A DNA stretch of 64,000 bases from contig NZ_BMWD01000025.1 in assembly GCF_014651055.1 (NCBI RefSeq), forward strand, positions 84,761 to 148,760. The letters are read 5' to 3'. How positions within the stretch are numbered: position 1 is the stretch's first letter; each line of letters begins with the position of its first letter. The stretch comes from Streptomyces fructofermentans. Lineage in GTDB: Bacteria > Actinomycetota > Actinomycetes > Streptomycetales > Streptomycetaceae. The notes under the pieces are model-generated. The model was not told the DNA's origin. It searched no databases and saw only the letters and a list, made by a program, of their open reading frames with translations. Positions 18,167 through 27,135 of this stretch are shown here, piece by piece. Made by a program: the position numbers and the translations under genes.

Positions 18167-19195
18167 TCACGGCGCGGACTCACCCATGAGCCGGTCCAAG
18201 GTGCGCCGGCCCCGCGCGGTGACCTCCGGGTGGTCGTTGTCCGGGCCCCAGGCCAGGCAGTCGACCGCGTCCAGTGCGGTCAGGCAGCGCAGCGCATGCC
18301 GTTCGGCGCCGGTCAACTCCCGTCCGTACGACCGGAGGAACGCCCTCCCGCGATCGGGGTGGTCTAGCCACTCGGTGACGGTGAGGATGACGAGGTCCTG
18401 CACGCGGGCGGCGGGCCGGGTGCGTTCGAAGTCGACGAGGGCGAGCCCGGTGGGGGACCACAGCCAGTTCCTAGGCTGATTGTCGCCGTGGATGTAGCCG
18501 ACGGGTACCGGTCCGACGCGGCGGAGTTGGGCGGCGTGGTCGCGGATCACCCGCCGCTCGTCCTCGGTGAGCCGGTCTCCGGCGCGGGCCAGGTACTCCT
18601 GCGCCCCGTCGGCTGCGGCCTCCAGGGACGCTTCGGCCTCGGCCCGGTCGGCGCGGTCGAGTTCGCCGGCCTCGTGGAGGCGGGCACACAGGGAGCCGGC
18701 CTGCCGGTGCACGTTCCGCCACTGGGCGTCGGTGGGCGCGAGCCCCGGTGCCGGGACGCCGGGCACCGAGGTGAGCAGCACAGCGAGTTCCTCCGCACAG
18801 GAGTCGACAAGGTGGGGTGCGCGGCCGTGGCCGAGCGCCGGGACGATGTGGCGGTAGGCACGGGTTTCGCGGGTGAAGAACTTCAGGGAGGGCGAGACCT
18901 TCACGTACCACCGCGTCCCGCCCCGGCCCGCCAGCTCCCACACTCGGGAGCGGTACCAGTCGTGCGAGGCGTCGCGGACATCCGTGACGGGTCCGATGTG
19001 CCTCTCCGCCCAGCGCCGAACCGTCGGGGGCAGGGGTTTCGTCTGCCCTGAGCCCTGTACCTCGTGTTCGGACGCATGGGCGGGCTGCGGGTCGGGGCGG
19101 TCGTCGGCGGGGATCCGGGAAGGGGGCACAGGCGTCTCCTCGGCGATGCCGTCGTCCCGCCGCAGGGTGGCGGCGGAACGACGGACGCGGCGCAA
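18167..19195 (-). CDS. APH-fold phosphotransferase
   Basis: This protein of up to 342 residues has an aminoglycoside-phosphotransferase/choline-kinase fold. The Brenner loop YIHGDNQPRNWLW and the metal-binding LVDFERTRP lie in the C-terminal half, and RWYVKVSPSLKFFTRE gives the nucleotide-binding lysine. The first 45 or so residues are low-complexity, so the true start may lie downstream of the TTG used here. It begins five bases after the stop of the ABC transporter gene, so the two form an operon. The substrate is unknown; candidates are a self-made antibiotic or a peptide or sugar exported by the ABC protein. Confidence 0.8.
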   Translation of the reverse strand: MRRVRRSAATLRRDDGIAEETPVPPSRIPADDRPDPQPAHASEHEVQGSGQTKPLPPTVRRWAERHIGPVTDVRDASHDWYRSRVWELAGRGGTRWYVKVSPSLKFFTRETRAYRHIVPALGHGRAPHLVDSCAEELAVLLTSVPGVPAPGLAPTDAQWRNVHRQAGSLCARLHEAGELDRADRAEAEASLEAAADGAQEYLARAGDRLTEDERRVIRDHAAQLRRVGPVPVGYIHGDNQPRNWLWSPTGLALVDFERTRPAARVQDLVILTVTEWLDHPDRGRAFLRSYGRELTGAERHALRCLTALDAVDCLAWGPDNDHPEVTARGRRTLDRLMGESAP

Positions 19196-19199
19196 GTGG

Positions 19200-21134
19200 T
19201 CAGCGGTCCTGGGAGAGTTGAAGGAGTTCGGCGAAGGTTCCGCCGGCGTGGACGAGGTCGTCGTACCTGCCCTGTTCGGTGATCCGGCCCTGCTCCATCA
19301 CGATGATGTGGTCGGCGATCCTGGTGTTCTCCAGGCGGTGGGTGACCACGATGGTGATGCGGCCGGCGGCGATGGCCTTGATCCGTTCGAAGATCTGGTG
19401 CTCACCGCGCGGGTCCATCTGGGAAGTCGGCTCGTCCAGGATCAGCAGCCCCGGCAGGCGGTACAGGGCCCGGGAACACGCGATGCGCTGCCACTGCCCG
19501 CCGGACAGTTCCGAACCGCCGAAGACCTCACGGGACAGCAGGGTGTCCAAGCCCGCGGGAAGGTCGTCGACGGCTTCGCGCAGGCCGACTGCGTCGATCG
19601 CCTCCCATACGGGGCCGTCGTCGTGGGTACGCGGCTGGCCGAGGGTGACGTTCTCCCGGAGCGGCATCGGCCACTGGGCGAAGATCTGCGGCACCAGCCC
19701 GGTCTGCGCCCACACGCCGGCGGGGTCCACCGAGGCCAGATCGGCGCCGTTCCAGGTGACCTTGCCCTTGTCCGCCAGGTAGATGCCGGTGAGCAGGCGG
19801 GTGAGCGTGGACTTGCCCGAGCCGTTCGCGCCGACGATCGCGAGGATCCGACCGCGCTCCAAGGTGAGGGTGACGCTGTCGACGGCGGGCTTGGCCTTGC
19901 CCGGGTACTGGTAGGAGACCTCGTCCAGCCGGATCTGCTCGACTCGGCCGTCGGCCCTGCCCGGGCCGCGCTTGGGAGTGCGGGCGGCCGCGTCGTCGAG
20001 GAATGCCTGCATGTCGCTCAGGTAGAGGCTGGTGTGGAAGACCGCTGCGCCGTTGATGACGACCTGGGAGAGCGCGGAGAGTGTGGTCTGCACGGCGATG
20101 ACGGCTGTGGCCGCGACCGCCAGCTCGATCCTGCCCGAGACCGCCAGCCATGCCAGCACTCCCCAGGTCGCGATGAGGAACAGGCCGCCGGCCACGGCGG
20201 AGGTCAGAGCGATCCGCAGGGTCCGCGGCGCGGCGGCCAGGGTGCGGCGGTCGCAGCGGTCGGACAGGGCCCGGTACCAGTGGACGAGGTAGTCGGTCAT
20301 CGAGTTGGCTCGGACCTCGTCCCCGTACTTCGACGTGGTCGCCCACCAGCGCATCATCCCGCGTACGTTGCGGTCGGCGATGTTGGCGTAGTGGATCTCG
20401 TAGTCGACCCGGGCGGTCAGCACTGCCCCCACACCGGCCGGAAGCACCGCGAGCAGGAGCAGTGGAAGCATCAGCGGGTTCAGCACCGACAGGACCCCGC
20501 AGGCGGTGACCATCCGGATCAGCGCGGACAGGAACCGCTGGGCGTCGGCGACCATCACCTGGCTGCGGATCACTCCCATCTCCGCCGCCTCGTGCCGGTC
20601 GGAGAACCCCTCCTCCGCGTACGCGGCTGCCTCCACCCGGCACACCGCCTCGACCAGGGCGCTGTCCGTCTCCGTCGTCAGCCGCGGGGTGATCCGCCGC
20701 TCCGCGTACGTGGCCACCGCCGCCGCGCCGCGGCCCAGCGCGGCGGCGAAGGCGACCACCAGCAGTGCCGGGACGGCTTCGTGCAGCCGGTCGCCGGCCG
20801 ATCCGTCGCCGAGGATCGGGCTCATGGCGTGGGCGGTGGCGGTCAGCAGCACCGCGGCCGAGATACCGGTGACCGCTTGGCAGCCGAGAAGCAGCTGCAC
20901 GGCACGCCGGTCGGTCCGCCACGACAACTGGGCGATGCGGCGCAGAACGGACGGGATCTGCCCGCACATGCGGCGGAAGGACGCCTCGGCGAGCGGATTG
21001 ACGGAGTACTGCCCGCTGTAGGTGATCTCCGCCGGTGGTGGTTGAGGAGGTGTTGCGGCCTGCTCTTCGTTCGTATCGGCCGAGGTCAATGCGGGTACCC
21101 CATGACGGTCGTCCAGCGTGGTCGTGAGGCTCAA
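19200..21134 (-). CDS. ABC transporter, fused membrane and ATP-binding domains
   Basis: The 644-residue half transporter has a six-helix ABC membrane domain (about residues 75-370) and an ATPase domain with Walker A VGANGSGKST, signature GGSELSGGQWQRIACSRAL, Walker B LLILDEPTS and H-loop VVTHRLENT. All catalytic elements are present, so it can work as a homodimer. It resembles exporters of peptides or small metabolites. The first 60 residues are Thr/Pro/Gln-rich and probably disordered; the TTG start is uncertain. The downstream kinase is five bases away. Confidence 0.85.
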   Translation of the reverse strand: MSLTTTLDDRHGVPALTSADTNEEQAATPPQPPPAEITYSGQYSVNPLAEASFRRMCGQIPSVLRRIAQLSWRTDRRAVQLLLGCQAVTGISAAVLLTATAHAMSPILGDGSAGDRLHEAVPALLVVAFAAALGRGAAAVATYAERRITPRLTTETDSALVEAVCRVEAAAYAEEGFSDRHEAAEMGVIRSQVMVADAQRFLSALIRMVTACGVLSVLNPLMLPLLLLAVLPAGVGAVLTARVDYEIHYANIADRNVRGMMRWWATTSKYGDEVRANSMTDYLVHWYRALSDRCDRRTLAAAPRTLRIALTSAVAGGLFLIATWGVLAWLAVSGRIELAVAATAVIAVQTTLSALSQVVINGAAVFHTSLYLSDMQAFLDDAAARTPKRGPGRADGRVEQIRLDEVSYQYPGKAKPAVDSVTLTLERGRILAIVGANGSGKSTLTRLLTGIYLADKGKVTWNGADLASVDPAGVWAQTGLVPQIFAQWPMPLRENVTLGQPRTHDDGPVWEAIDAVGLREAVDDLPAGLDTLLSREVFGGSELSGGQWQRIACSRALYRLPGLLILDEPTSQMDPRGEHQIFERIKAIAAGRITIVVTHRLENTRIADHIIVMEQGRITEQGRYDDLVHAGGTFAELLQLSQDR

Positions 21135-21943
21135 CGACCCGGCCGGGATATCGAACGCATGTGTTTCGGCCGGTCCTGGAATCCCGGGATGGAGCGGGCG
21201 GCGGCGCGTGGGGTATGCATGGACCCGGACCGCGCAACAGGTGGGCGAGTGTGGGCGGTTGGCCGAATCGCCGAGGGTGCTGTCTGCGGGCCGGTGCTGG
21301 TCTGGATCAGGTTGCCGCTGATCGGCAACTGGTCTCAGGACTCACCGATGGAGCCGTCTCGCGCGGCATGGGAAGGCCACCATGGTTCGGTGACCGGCAC
21401 GACATGGGTGGGCGCCCACGTCGTGCGACTCGCGGGTCTGTCCGCGTGCACCAGCCGGGCGAAGTTGCGGGTTCGGCCGGACCGGGTTGGTTCGGGAGGC
21501 GGCGAGCCTGGGCCGTGACCTCGGCATCGACCTGGGCCATCGTTCCTTCCCTTTAGGGGTGCCTCGACCACGTGACGGAGCGGGTCTCGGCGCGGATGCC
21601 CGACGCCGTGGAGGCCGAGCTGTTGGATCTCCCCGGGGAAGTCCGCGTCCTGAGTGCTCTGGTCGTCGCATGCGGTACTTCGGGGCTGGCTGTGCGGGTG
21701 CCCGATGTGTTGTTGCCTGTCGACCGTCAGGGACGGGAAGATGCCTACCGCCTGGATTGATCCGGCAGAGCGAGGGCTGGGCCGTGCTTTCGGTCTGCGC
21801 ATTCGTGCGTCCCGCGTGAGGCTGCCTGCATGTGAACGGGCGGATCGCGGATACGGGTCCCAGGACGAAGTCGGTGGCTCCACGATGAGAAGCCGTAGAT
21901 GTGGCAGGACGTCCCCGGATCCCTGCCGAAAGGACTCTGGTGC
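21135..21943. other. Gene-poor interval with one short ORF behind a strong ribosome site
   Basis: Most of this 800-base stretch shows no coding pattern. On the minus strand an ORF of 77 codons (21307-21540) starts with ATG after AAGGGAAGGA, a strong ribosome site, and points at the ABC transporter/kinase pair. Its product (MAQVDAEVTAQARRLPNQPG at the start) is Pro/Arg-rich and matches no family I know. It may be a leader or remnant. Confidence 0.35.
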
Positions 21944-22438
21944 ATGACTGACGAATCCGTGGACCGCGACTCGCTGCGGGTCCTTTTGGACGCTACCGAC
22001 TGGACCACGGAGCAGGCGCGCCAGGTTGACTGGACCGCTGTTGAGGGAAGCCTCGGGCGTTCGTTGCCGAACGACTACAAGCGGCTCGTGGAACGGTTCG
22101 GGGAGGGCACCTTCGACGACGGATACATCGACCTGCACGCACCCGAGGACCTACCTTCCTGAGCTCACTCCCAGGAGCAGACCAACGTTCTCCCGTGGGC
22201 CAGCAACGAGCGGGAGCTCCTGCTCTGCTGGATCACCGACGGCGCCGATCCGGATCGCTGGCCGGTCTGCGTGATGGAGCCCGGCGAAGACGGAGATCGG
22301 TTCGACTGCACCGCCACGGAGCTCATCTCGGGGATGCTCACCGACCCTCGGCACCCCTACACAATCCCCGCCGACTACACCACACACTGGTTTGTCCCCG
22401 AGGGCAGCCCGTACCGACAGGCCCCGCCCGGCTTCTGA
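21944..22438 (+). pseudogene. SMI1/KNR4 (SUKH) family protein, broken by an in-frame stop and deletion
   Basis: The ATG at 21944 opens a frame whose first 72 codons read like a SUKH N-terminus (GRSLPNDYKRLVERFGEGTF, then GYIDLHAPEDL). A TGA at 22160 interrupts it, and the same frame continues with the family C-terminus: LPWASNERELLLCWITDG and YTIPADYTTHWFVPEGSPY, ending at 22438. About 40-60 residues normally found between the two parts are missing. SUKH proteins act as immunity or interaction domains. I read this as a decayed gene. Confidence 0.7.
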
Positions 22439-22881
22439 CGCAGGGCTGCGCCGAGGAGAGCCCGCTGCTCGCCGCAGAGGCATGGTGGGACGCCGGGACG
22501 CATCGTGGTCGCCCATGGGCCGCTCGGGCGCCCCGCCCAGTGGCCGGTACCTCCGCCGCGCGGCGACCTGCCGGCTCCAGGCCACGGCCTCGACCTGCAT
22601 GTGCTCGATCGACGTGAACTCCCGGTCTCGCCGAAATGAGTCGCGGACATGGCGCGTCGGCCTTTCGACCCATAGCTCTCCGTTCGGCCTCGCCGCCCGG
22701 GCCGATGCCGAGTGGCGGGTTCGGCTGATCCTCGGGTCGTGGAGATTGGGCTTGTCGACCTCGGTCCTGAGGCTGTCCGGGAGGATTCGGGGTGGGGCGC
22801 CGCCGAAGCAGGGAGAGGCCGTTGGGTCGCAGTCAGGGTCGGCGCCATTGGTCGGGATGCTGGCCAAGTCGTGGCCGGGGG
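22439..22881. other. Gene-poor interval
   Basis: No supported gene is visible in these 443 bases. Open frames on both strands are arginine/serine-rich shadows without recognisable motifs. The interval is probably decayed DNA next to the broken SUKH gene. Confidence 0.4.
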
Positions 22882-23553
22882 TCAGCCCTCGTCCAGCCAG
22901 ATCACAATCCCCGTGAGGTCGCTGAGCACAGCCGCGGCACCCGCCCTGATGGCCGCCGCGCATCGGTCCGCAGTGAACGAGGCCGGGTCGTACGTCGAGG
23001 ACATGCCGAGCCCCTCTCCGCGGAAGGACGCGCCGGACCAGTCGACCGCCGTCACGTTCTCGGTCGGCTCGGCCAGTTCCGCGCCGACCACGAGGAACGG
23101 CTGGTCCAGGTGGTTCGGGGTGACCGTCGCAAGCGGATCGATGAGGTCGTTGCCCGCGGTGACTATGAGGTCCGGAGCCATCTCCATGGCCTCGGCGACG
23201 CTTGACACGTACTGCGTCGGGGAGTCGGCGACCACCGTCCTGAGATCGACGTGCTCGTCGTCCGCCCAGTCGTCGACCGCCTTCACGAGCGCCTTGGTCG
23301 GACGGTCGTCGCCCGCGGTGAGCAGCACCACGCGGTAGTCCTCCGACGGGTGCACCTCGCTCCAGGAACCCGGCCGGGGCGTGATGGTCGCCTCGGGAGC
23401 CGGCGGTGCGGCGCGGTCGACGAAGTCCGGACCCAGTGTGCCGACGGCGGCGGGTTCGGGGTGCGGCCCTGACCATGCGTCGCCAGAACTGCAACCAGTG
23501 GCGAGAGCCGCGCTCGCGGCCAGCGCCAGGAAGAACGGAAGGTGGGCGCGCAA
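22882..23553 (-). CDS. Secreted lipoprotein, BMP/binding-protein-like
   Basis: The 223-residue protein starts with a signal peptide and lipobox (AALATGC, cysteine near residue 21), so it should be a lipid-anchored surface protein. The mature domain reads YRVVLLTAGDDRPTKALVKA, APDLIVTAGNDLIDPLA and FLVVGAELAEPTENVT, an alternating sheet/helix pattern like BMP-family substrate-binding proteins but shorter than the usual 330 residues. No transporter genes adjoin it. Its role is unknown; it is divergent from the HupE-like gene. Confidence 0.65.
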   Translation of the reverse strand: MRAHLPFFLALAASAALATGCSSGDAWSGPHPEPAAVGTLGPDFVDRAAPPAPEATITPRPGSWSEVHPSEDYRVVLLTAGDDRPTKALVKAVDDWADDEHVDLRTVVADSPTQYVSSVAEAMEMAPDLIVTAGNDLIDPLATVTPNHLDQPFLVVGAELAEPTENVTAVDWSGASFRGEGLGMSSTYDPASFTADRCAAAIRAGAAAVLSDLTGIVIWLDEG

Positions 23554-23725
23554 GGCGATCGTCCTCGGGGTGGTGGTGGATGGTGCGGCTCCATACTGCT
23601 ATCCGATTCCTTGCCCGCTTCCTCCTCCGGTGCCGTTCTCGCACCTGTTCTTCCACGGTTCGCCGGACGGTCGGAATTCGTTCATTTGTGCCATGCAGCG
23701 TGCACGGGCAACCTGAAGGAGTCAC

Positions 23726-24934
23726 ATGGCACAGCGGATCCGCCGCACCCTCGTGGGTGTCGTCGCGGCACTGATCGCATTCCTGAGCGCCGCCCAGCCG
23801 GCGTCCGCACATGGATTCACCTCGGTCGTCCACGCCGACGTCACCGCGGGCGACGAGGGACACATACGTACGGCGCTCAAGCTCGAGTACGACCTCTTCG
23901 TCGTGTCGGCCGCAGACTCCGCGAACGACGATCCCCTGTTCAAGGCGGGGACCGCGGCGTTCGAGGCGGGTGACCCGGCGGCGCAGGCGGCAGCGCTCGA
24001 TGCCCACGCGGAATCGGCGACGGCGTACGTCACCCGGCGCTTCTCCGTCACGGCGGACGGCACGGCGTGCACTCCGCGCCGGAGCGGTGGCTTCACGATG
24101 GGCAGCCAGGACGGTGTGCCTTACGCCGAGTTGCTGGTCGACTGGGCCTGCGCCGCCGGGGGTCGGGTGCACGAGGTGCGCAGCGGCCTCTTCCCCGACG
24201 CGGAGGACTTCGTCACCGGTACCAAGACGATCGTCACCTACGAGCTCGACGGCCGCACGGGCAGTGCCGCACTCGACTCCGGTCAGCCGTCGTTCTCGAC
24301 CGCGCAGGCGTGGTACGAACGATTCTGGGAGTTCTTCCGCCTGGGCGCCGAGCACCTGTTGGGCGGGATCGACCACATCCTGTTCCTGCTGGCGCTCATC
24401 GCCGGGTCGCGGCGTCCACGCGAGATCGTGCTCGCCGCCACGAGCTTCACCCTGGCGCACTCGGTGACCTTCATGCTCGCCGCCCTCGGTCTCGTCAGCG
24501 CGCCCGCACAGGTCGTGGAACCCGTGATCGCCCTGTCGATCGCCGTGGTCGCCGGCTGGTACCTCTGGCGGATCTGGCGGCGGGGTGATCACGCCACGGA
24601 CCTCGAACCGTCCGGAGACGGGCACTTCGGCCTGGACGGCGCGGGATGGAGTCGCCTCGGTGTCGTGTTCTGCTTCGGCCTCGTGCACGGTCTGGGCTTC
24701 GCGGGCGCACTGGGCATCGACGAGCCGTGGTCATGGACGCTGCTCTGGTCCCTGCTGGTGTTCAACATCGGCATCGAGGTGGTGCAGTTGGCCGTCATCG
24801 CCGCCGTCTTCCCCTTGCTGATGCTGCTGCGCAAGCGCTCACCGGCCGCGGGCCTCTGGGCCACGGGTGCGCTCTCCGCGGGCGTGGCCGCCATGGGGCT
24901 GCTGTGGTGTGTGCAGCGTGTCCTCGGTCTCTGA
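23726..24934 (+). CDS. HupE/UreJ-like membrane protein with signal peptide
   Basis: The 402-residue protein has a signal peptide ending near ASAHG (residue 31), an extracellular region to about 200, and a C-terminal membrane domain of about seven helices matching the HupE_UreJ_2 family: EHLLGGIDHILFLLALI, SFTLAHSVTFMLAALG and FGLVHGLGFAGALG with conserved histidines. Family members are linked to metal transport, often nickel or cobalt, but long forms like this occur widely without a known substrate. The ATG follows GAAGGAG about seven bases upstream. It is followed by the phosphatase gene after 150 bases. Confidence 0.8.
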   Translation: MAQRIRRTLVGVVAALIAFLSAAQPASAHGFTSVVHADVTAGDEGHIRTALKLEYDLFVVSAADSANDDPLFKAGTAAFEAGDPAAQAAALDAHAESATAYVTRRFSVTADGTACTPRRSGGFTMGSQDGVPYAELLVDWACAAGGRVHEVRSGLFPDAEDFVTGTKTIVTYELDGRTGSAALDSGQPSFSTAQAWYERFWEFFRLGAEHLLGGIDHILFLLALIAGSRRPREIVLAATSFTLAHSVTFMLAALGLVSAPAQVVEPVIALSIAVVAGWYLWRIWRRGDHATDLEPSGDGHFGLDGAGWSRLGVVFCFGLVHGLGFAGALGIDEPWSWTLLWSLLVFNIGIEVVQLAVIAAVFPLLMLLRKRSPAAGLWATGALSAGVAAMGLLWCVQRVLGL

Positions 24935-24979
24935 CCTCGACCTTCGGCGCATGTCGGGTGATTCGAGACCAGTTCGGAA

Positions 24980-25023
24980 GTTCAATCAAAACCGACATCG
25001 AGTTTGCGATCGGTTCATCAGGG
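24980..25023 (+). promoter_or_regulatory. PHO-box-like array of 11-base direct repeats
   Basis: Four consecutive 11-base units lie about 60 bases before the phosphatase start. Units 1 (GTTCAATCAAA), 3 (GTTTGCGATCG) and 4 (GTTCATCAGGG) begin with GTT; unit 2 is weak. Unit 4 fits ten of eleven positions of the Streptomyces PhoP repeat G(G/T)TCAYYYR(G/C)G, and unit 1 fits eight. This predicts induction of the phosphatase under phosphate limitation. The repeats are seen; PhoP binding is inferred. Confidence 0.6.
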
Positions 25024-25084
25024 CCCAGCACCTTAACCAGGTCATTACATGCACATCCCCGTGCACAAAAGGAACGAAGACTCG

Positions 25085-27061
25085 ATGAAATTGAGCACCT
25101 CCCCACAAGCCTCAGAGCTTGTGCGGCGTCGCGTGGCCACCGGGGTCACCGCGGCAGTTCTGGGCCTCTCCGTCGCACTGGGCAGCGGCCTGGCGGCTCC
25201 CGCCGCCGCCGTTGAGCCCGCGAATCTCACCGGCATCATTCTCGGTGTCGGCGCGAACGAGACCCAGCGCACCGTGACGTGGTACTCGTCGGCCGACACG
25301 GCTCAGACGTTGCAGGTCTCTCCGACCTCCGCGCTCGTGAACGGTGAACTCCCGCCCGGGTCCGCCACCTTCGACGCCACCGGTGCGGCGAACATCGCCG
25401 CCAGCGGCGGCTTCAACCGCCACGCCACGATCACCGACCTGAAGGAGAACACGGCGTACTCCTACCGTGTCGGCTCCGAGGGAAACTGGTCGCCGACCTA
25501 CTCCTTCAAGACGCAGGACTTCGAAGGCGACTACGACTTCCTGTTCCTCGGCGACCCGCAGATCGGCTCCTCCGGCAACACGCTGAAGGACCAGGCGGGT
25601 TGGGAGGACACGCTCAAGGTGGCCACCGCGGCCAACCCGGACACCGAACTCCTGGTCTCCGGCGGCGACCACGTCGAGAGCGCCAACAACGAGAGCCAGT
25701 GGAACTCCTTCCTGGCGCCCGACCAGCTCCGCCAGTACCCGCTGGTCGCCACCATCGGCAACCACGACGTCGGCGGCAAGGCCTACGAGCAGCACCACTT
25801 CACGCCGAACACCGACCGCTCGGCCCCGTACTACGACAACGGGAACCCGGCGGGGACCAAGTCCGGCGGCGACTACTGGTTCATCCACAAGGATGTCCTG
25901 TTCATCGACCTCAACAGCAACAGCTACAACCCTTCGCAGGGCGGTGGCGGAGATGCCGCGCACGTCAAGTACGTGACCGACGTCATCAACAAGCACGGCT
26001 CCGAGGCGAAGTGGAAGGTGCTCGTCTACCACCACTCCATCTACTCACCCGCGACGCACTCGAAGGACAGCGACAACAAGGTCCGTCGGCAGGACTTCAC
26101 GACCGCGTTCTCCGACCTGGGCGTGGACATGGTCCTCCAGGGACACGACCACAGCTACTCCCGCAGCTACCTCATCAAGAACGGTCGCAAGGCCGACCCC
26201 GCGGAGCAGCCAGGCGCGACCGACGTGTACCCGGGGCCCGGCGGCGTCCTGTACGTGACCGCCAACTCGGCCTCGGGTTCGAAGTACTACGACATCGAGA
26301 AGCCGAACGCCGCCGACAAGGACCCCAACGGCGTCGGCCCCGACCCGCTGGACCCGAACAAGCACTGGTTCAACTCCGTGGAGAACCAGGAGCACGTCCG
26401 CAGCTACGTCAAGGTCCAGGTCAGGGCCGACAAGCTGGTCCTCGAGAACCTTCGCAGCGGCACGTGCGCGGCGCCGAACGCGTCCGTCGAGGCGGGCAGT
26501 TGGTGCAACAACACCCCGGAGAACCAGCCGGTCGGCTCCATCGTCGACAAGGTCACGGTGCACCCGTACCACGGCGACAGCCAGTCCCTCCAGGTCAACG
26601 TGCCCAACCCGGCGCCCGGTGAGTTCGGCTGGACGATCGACGGCTACAACGGCCTGGTGGACCTCGGCACCGCCAAGGAACGCAACGGCAACCACTTCGA
26701 GGCCACGGGCAGGATCAACCCGCTCCTCGTCACGGACAGCCGCCGATCGCTCTCCCCGTGGTCGGTCTCGGCCAACGTGAGCGACTTCCAGGACGCCGGC
26801 AAGACCTTCTCCGGCGCGAACCTCGGCTGGACCCCGTACGTCCTCGACGGCGGAGCCGGTGCCAAGGCCAGTGACCCCGTGGCATCCGGCTACGACGACA
26901 AGGGCAAGGGCCTGTCCGTCTCGCGGGGCCTCGGCTCCGCCGATCAGGGCCACGCCCGCGGCACGGCCCGACTGGGCGCCGACCTGGATCTGAAGATCCC
27001 GGACAGCGTCGAGAAGGGTGCCTACCGCGCCACCCTCACGATCACCGCACTCAGCAGCTGA
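25085..27061 (+). CDS. Secreted purple-acid-phosphatase-like enzyme with WxL-like C-terminal domain
   Basis: The 658-residue protein has a long signal peptide (cleavage near PAAAVEP, about residue 38), an N-terminal fibronectin-like domain, and a metallophosphatase domain with FLGDPQIG (about 153), GGDHVE (about 193), GNHD (about 225), VYHHS and GHDHSYSR (about 352), the dimetal ligands of the family. The last 150 residues contain SPWSVSANVSDFQD and end with YRATLTITALSS, the layout of a WxL cell-wall-binding domain. The ATG at 25085 follows AAAAGGA and is preferred to an ATG 36 bases earlier. Likely scavenges phosphate from organic esters at the cell surface. Confidence 0.85.
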   Translation: MKLSTSPQASELVRRRVATGVTAAVLGLSVALGSGLAAPAAAVEPANLTGIILGVGANETQRTVTWYSSADTAQTLQVSPTSALVNGELPPGSATFDATGAANIAASGGFNRHATITDLKENTAYSYRVGSEGNWSPTYSFKTQDFEGDYDFLFLGDPQIGSSGNTLKDQAGWEDTLKVATAANPDTELLVSGGDHVESANNESQWNSFLAPDQLRQYPLVATIGNHDVGGKAYEQHHFTPNTDRSAPYYDNGNPAGTKSGGDYWFIHKDVLFIDLNSNSYNPSQGGGGDAAHVKYVTDVINKHGSEAKWKVLVYHHSIYSPATHSKDSDNKVRRQDFTTAFSDLGVDMVLQGHDHSYSRSYLIKNGRKADPAEQPGATDVYPGPGGVLYVTANSASGSKYYDIEKPNAADKDPNGVGPDPLDPNKHWFNSVENQEHVRSYVKVQVRADKLVLENLRSGTCAAPNASVEAGSWCNNTPENQPVGSIVDKVTVHPYHGDSQSLQVNVPNPAPGEFGWTIDGYNGLVDLGTAKERNGNHFEATGRINPLLVTDSRRSLSPWSVSANVSDFQDAGKTFSGANLGWTPYVLDGGAGAKASDPVASGYDDKGKGLSVSRGLGSADQGHARGTARLGADLDLKIPDSVEKGAYRATLTITALSS

Positions 27062-27135
27062 TCGAACCGGTTCCACCTGGCGGGGCAGGCACCTTCCGGG
27101 GCCTGCCCCGCCTCTCGTTCCAGGAGAAGCCCCTC

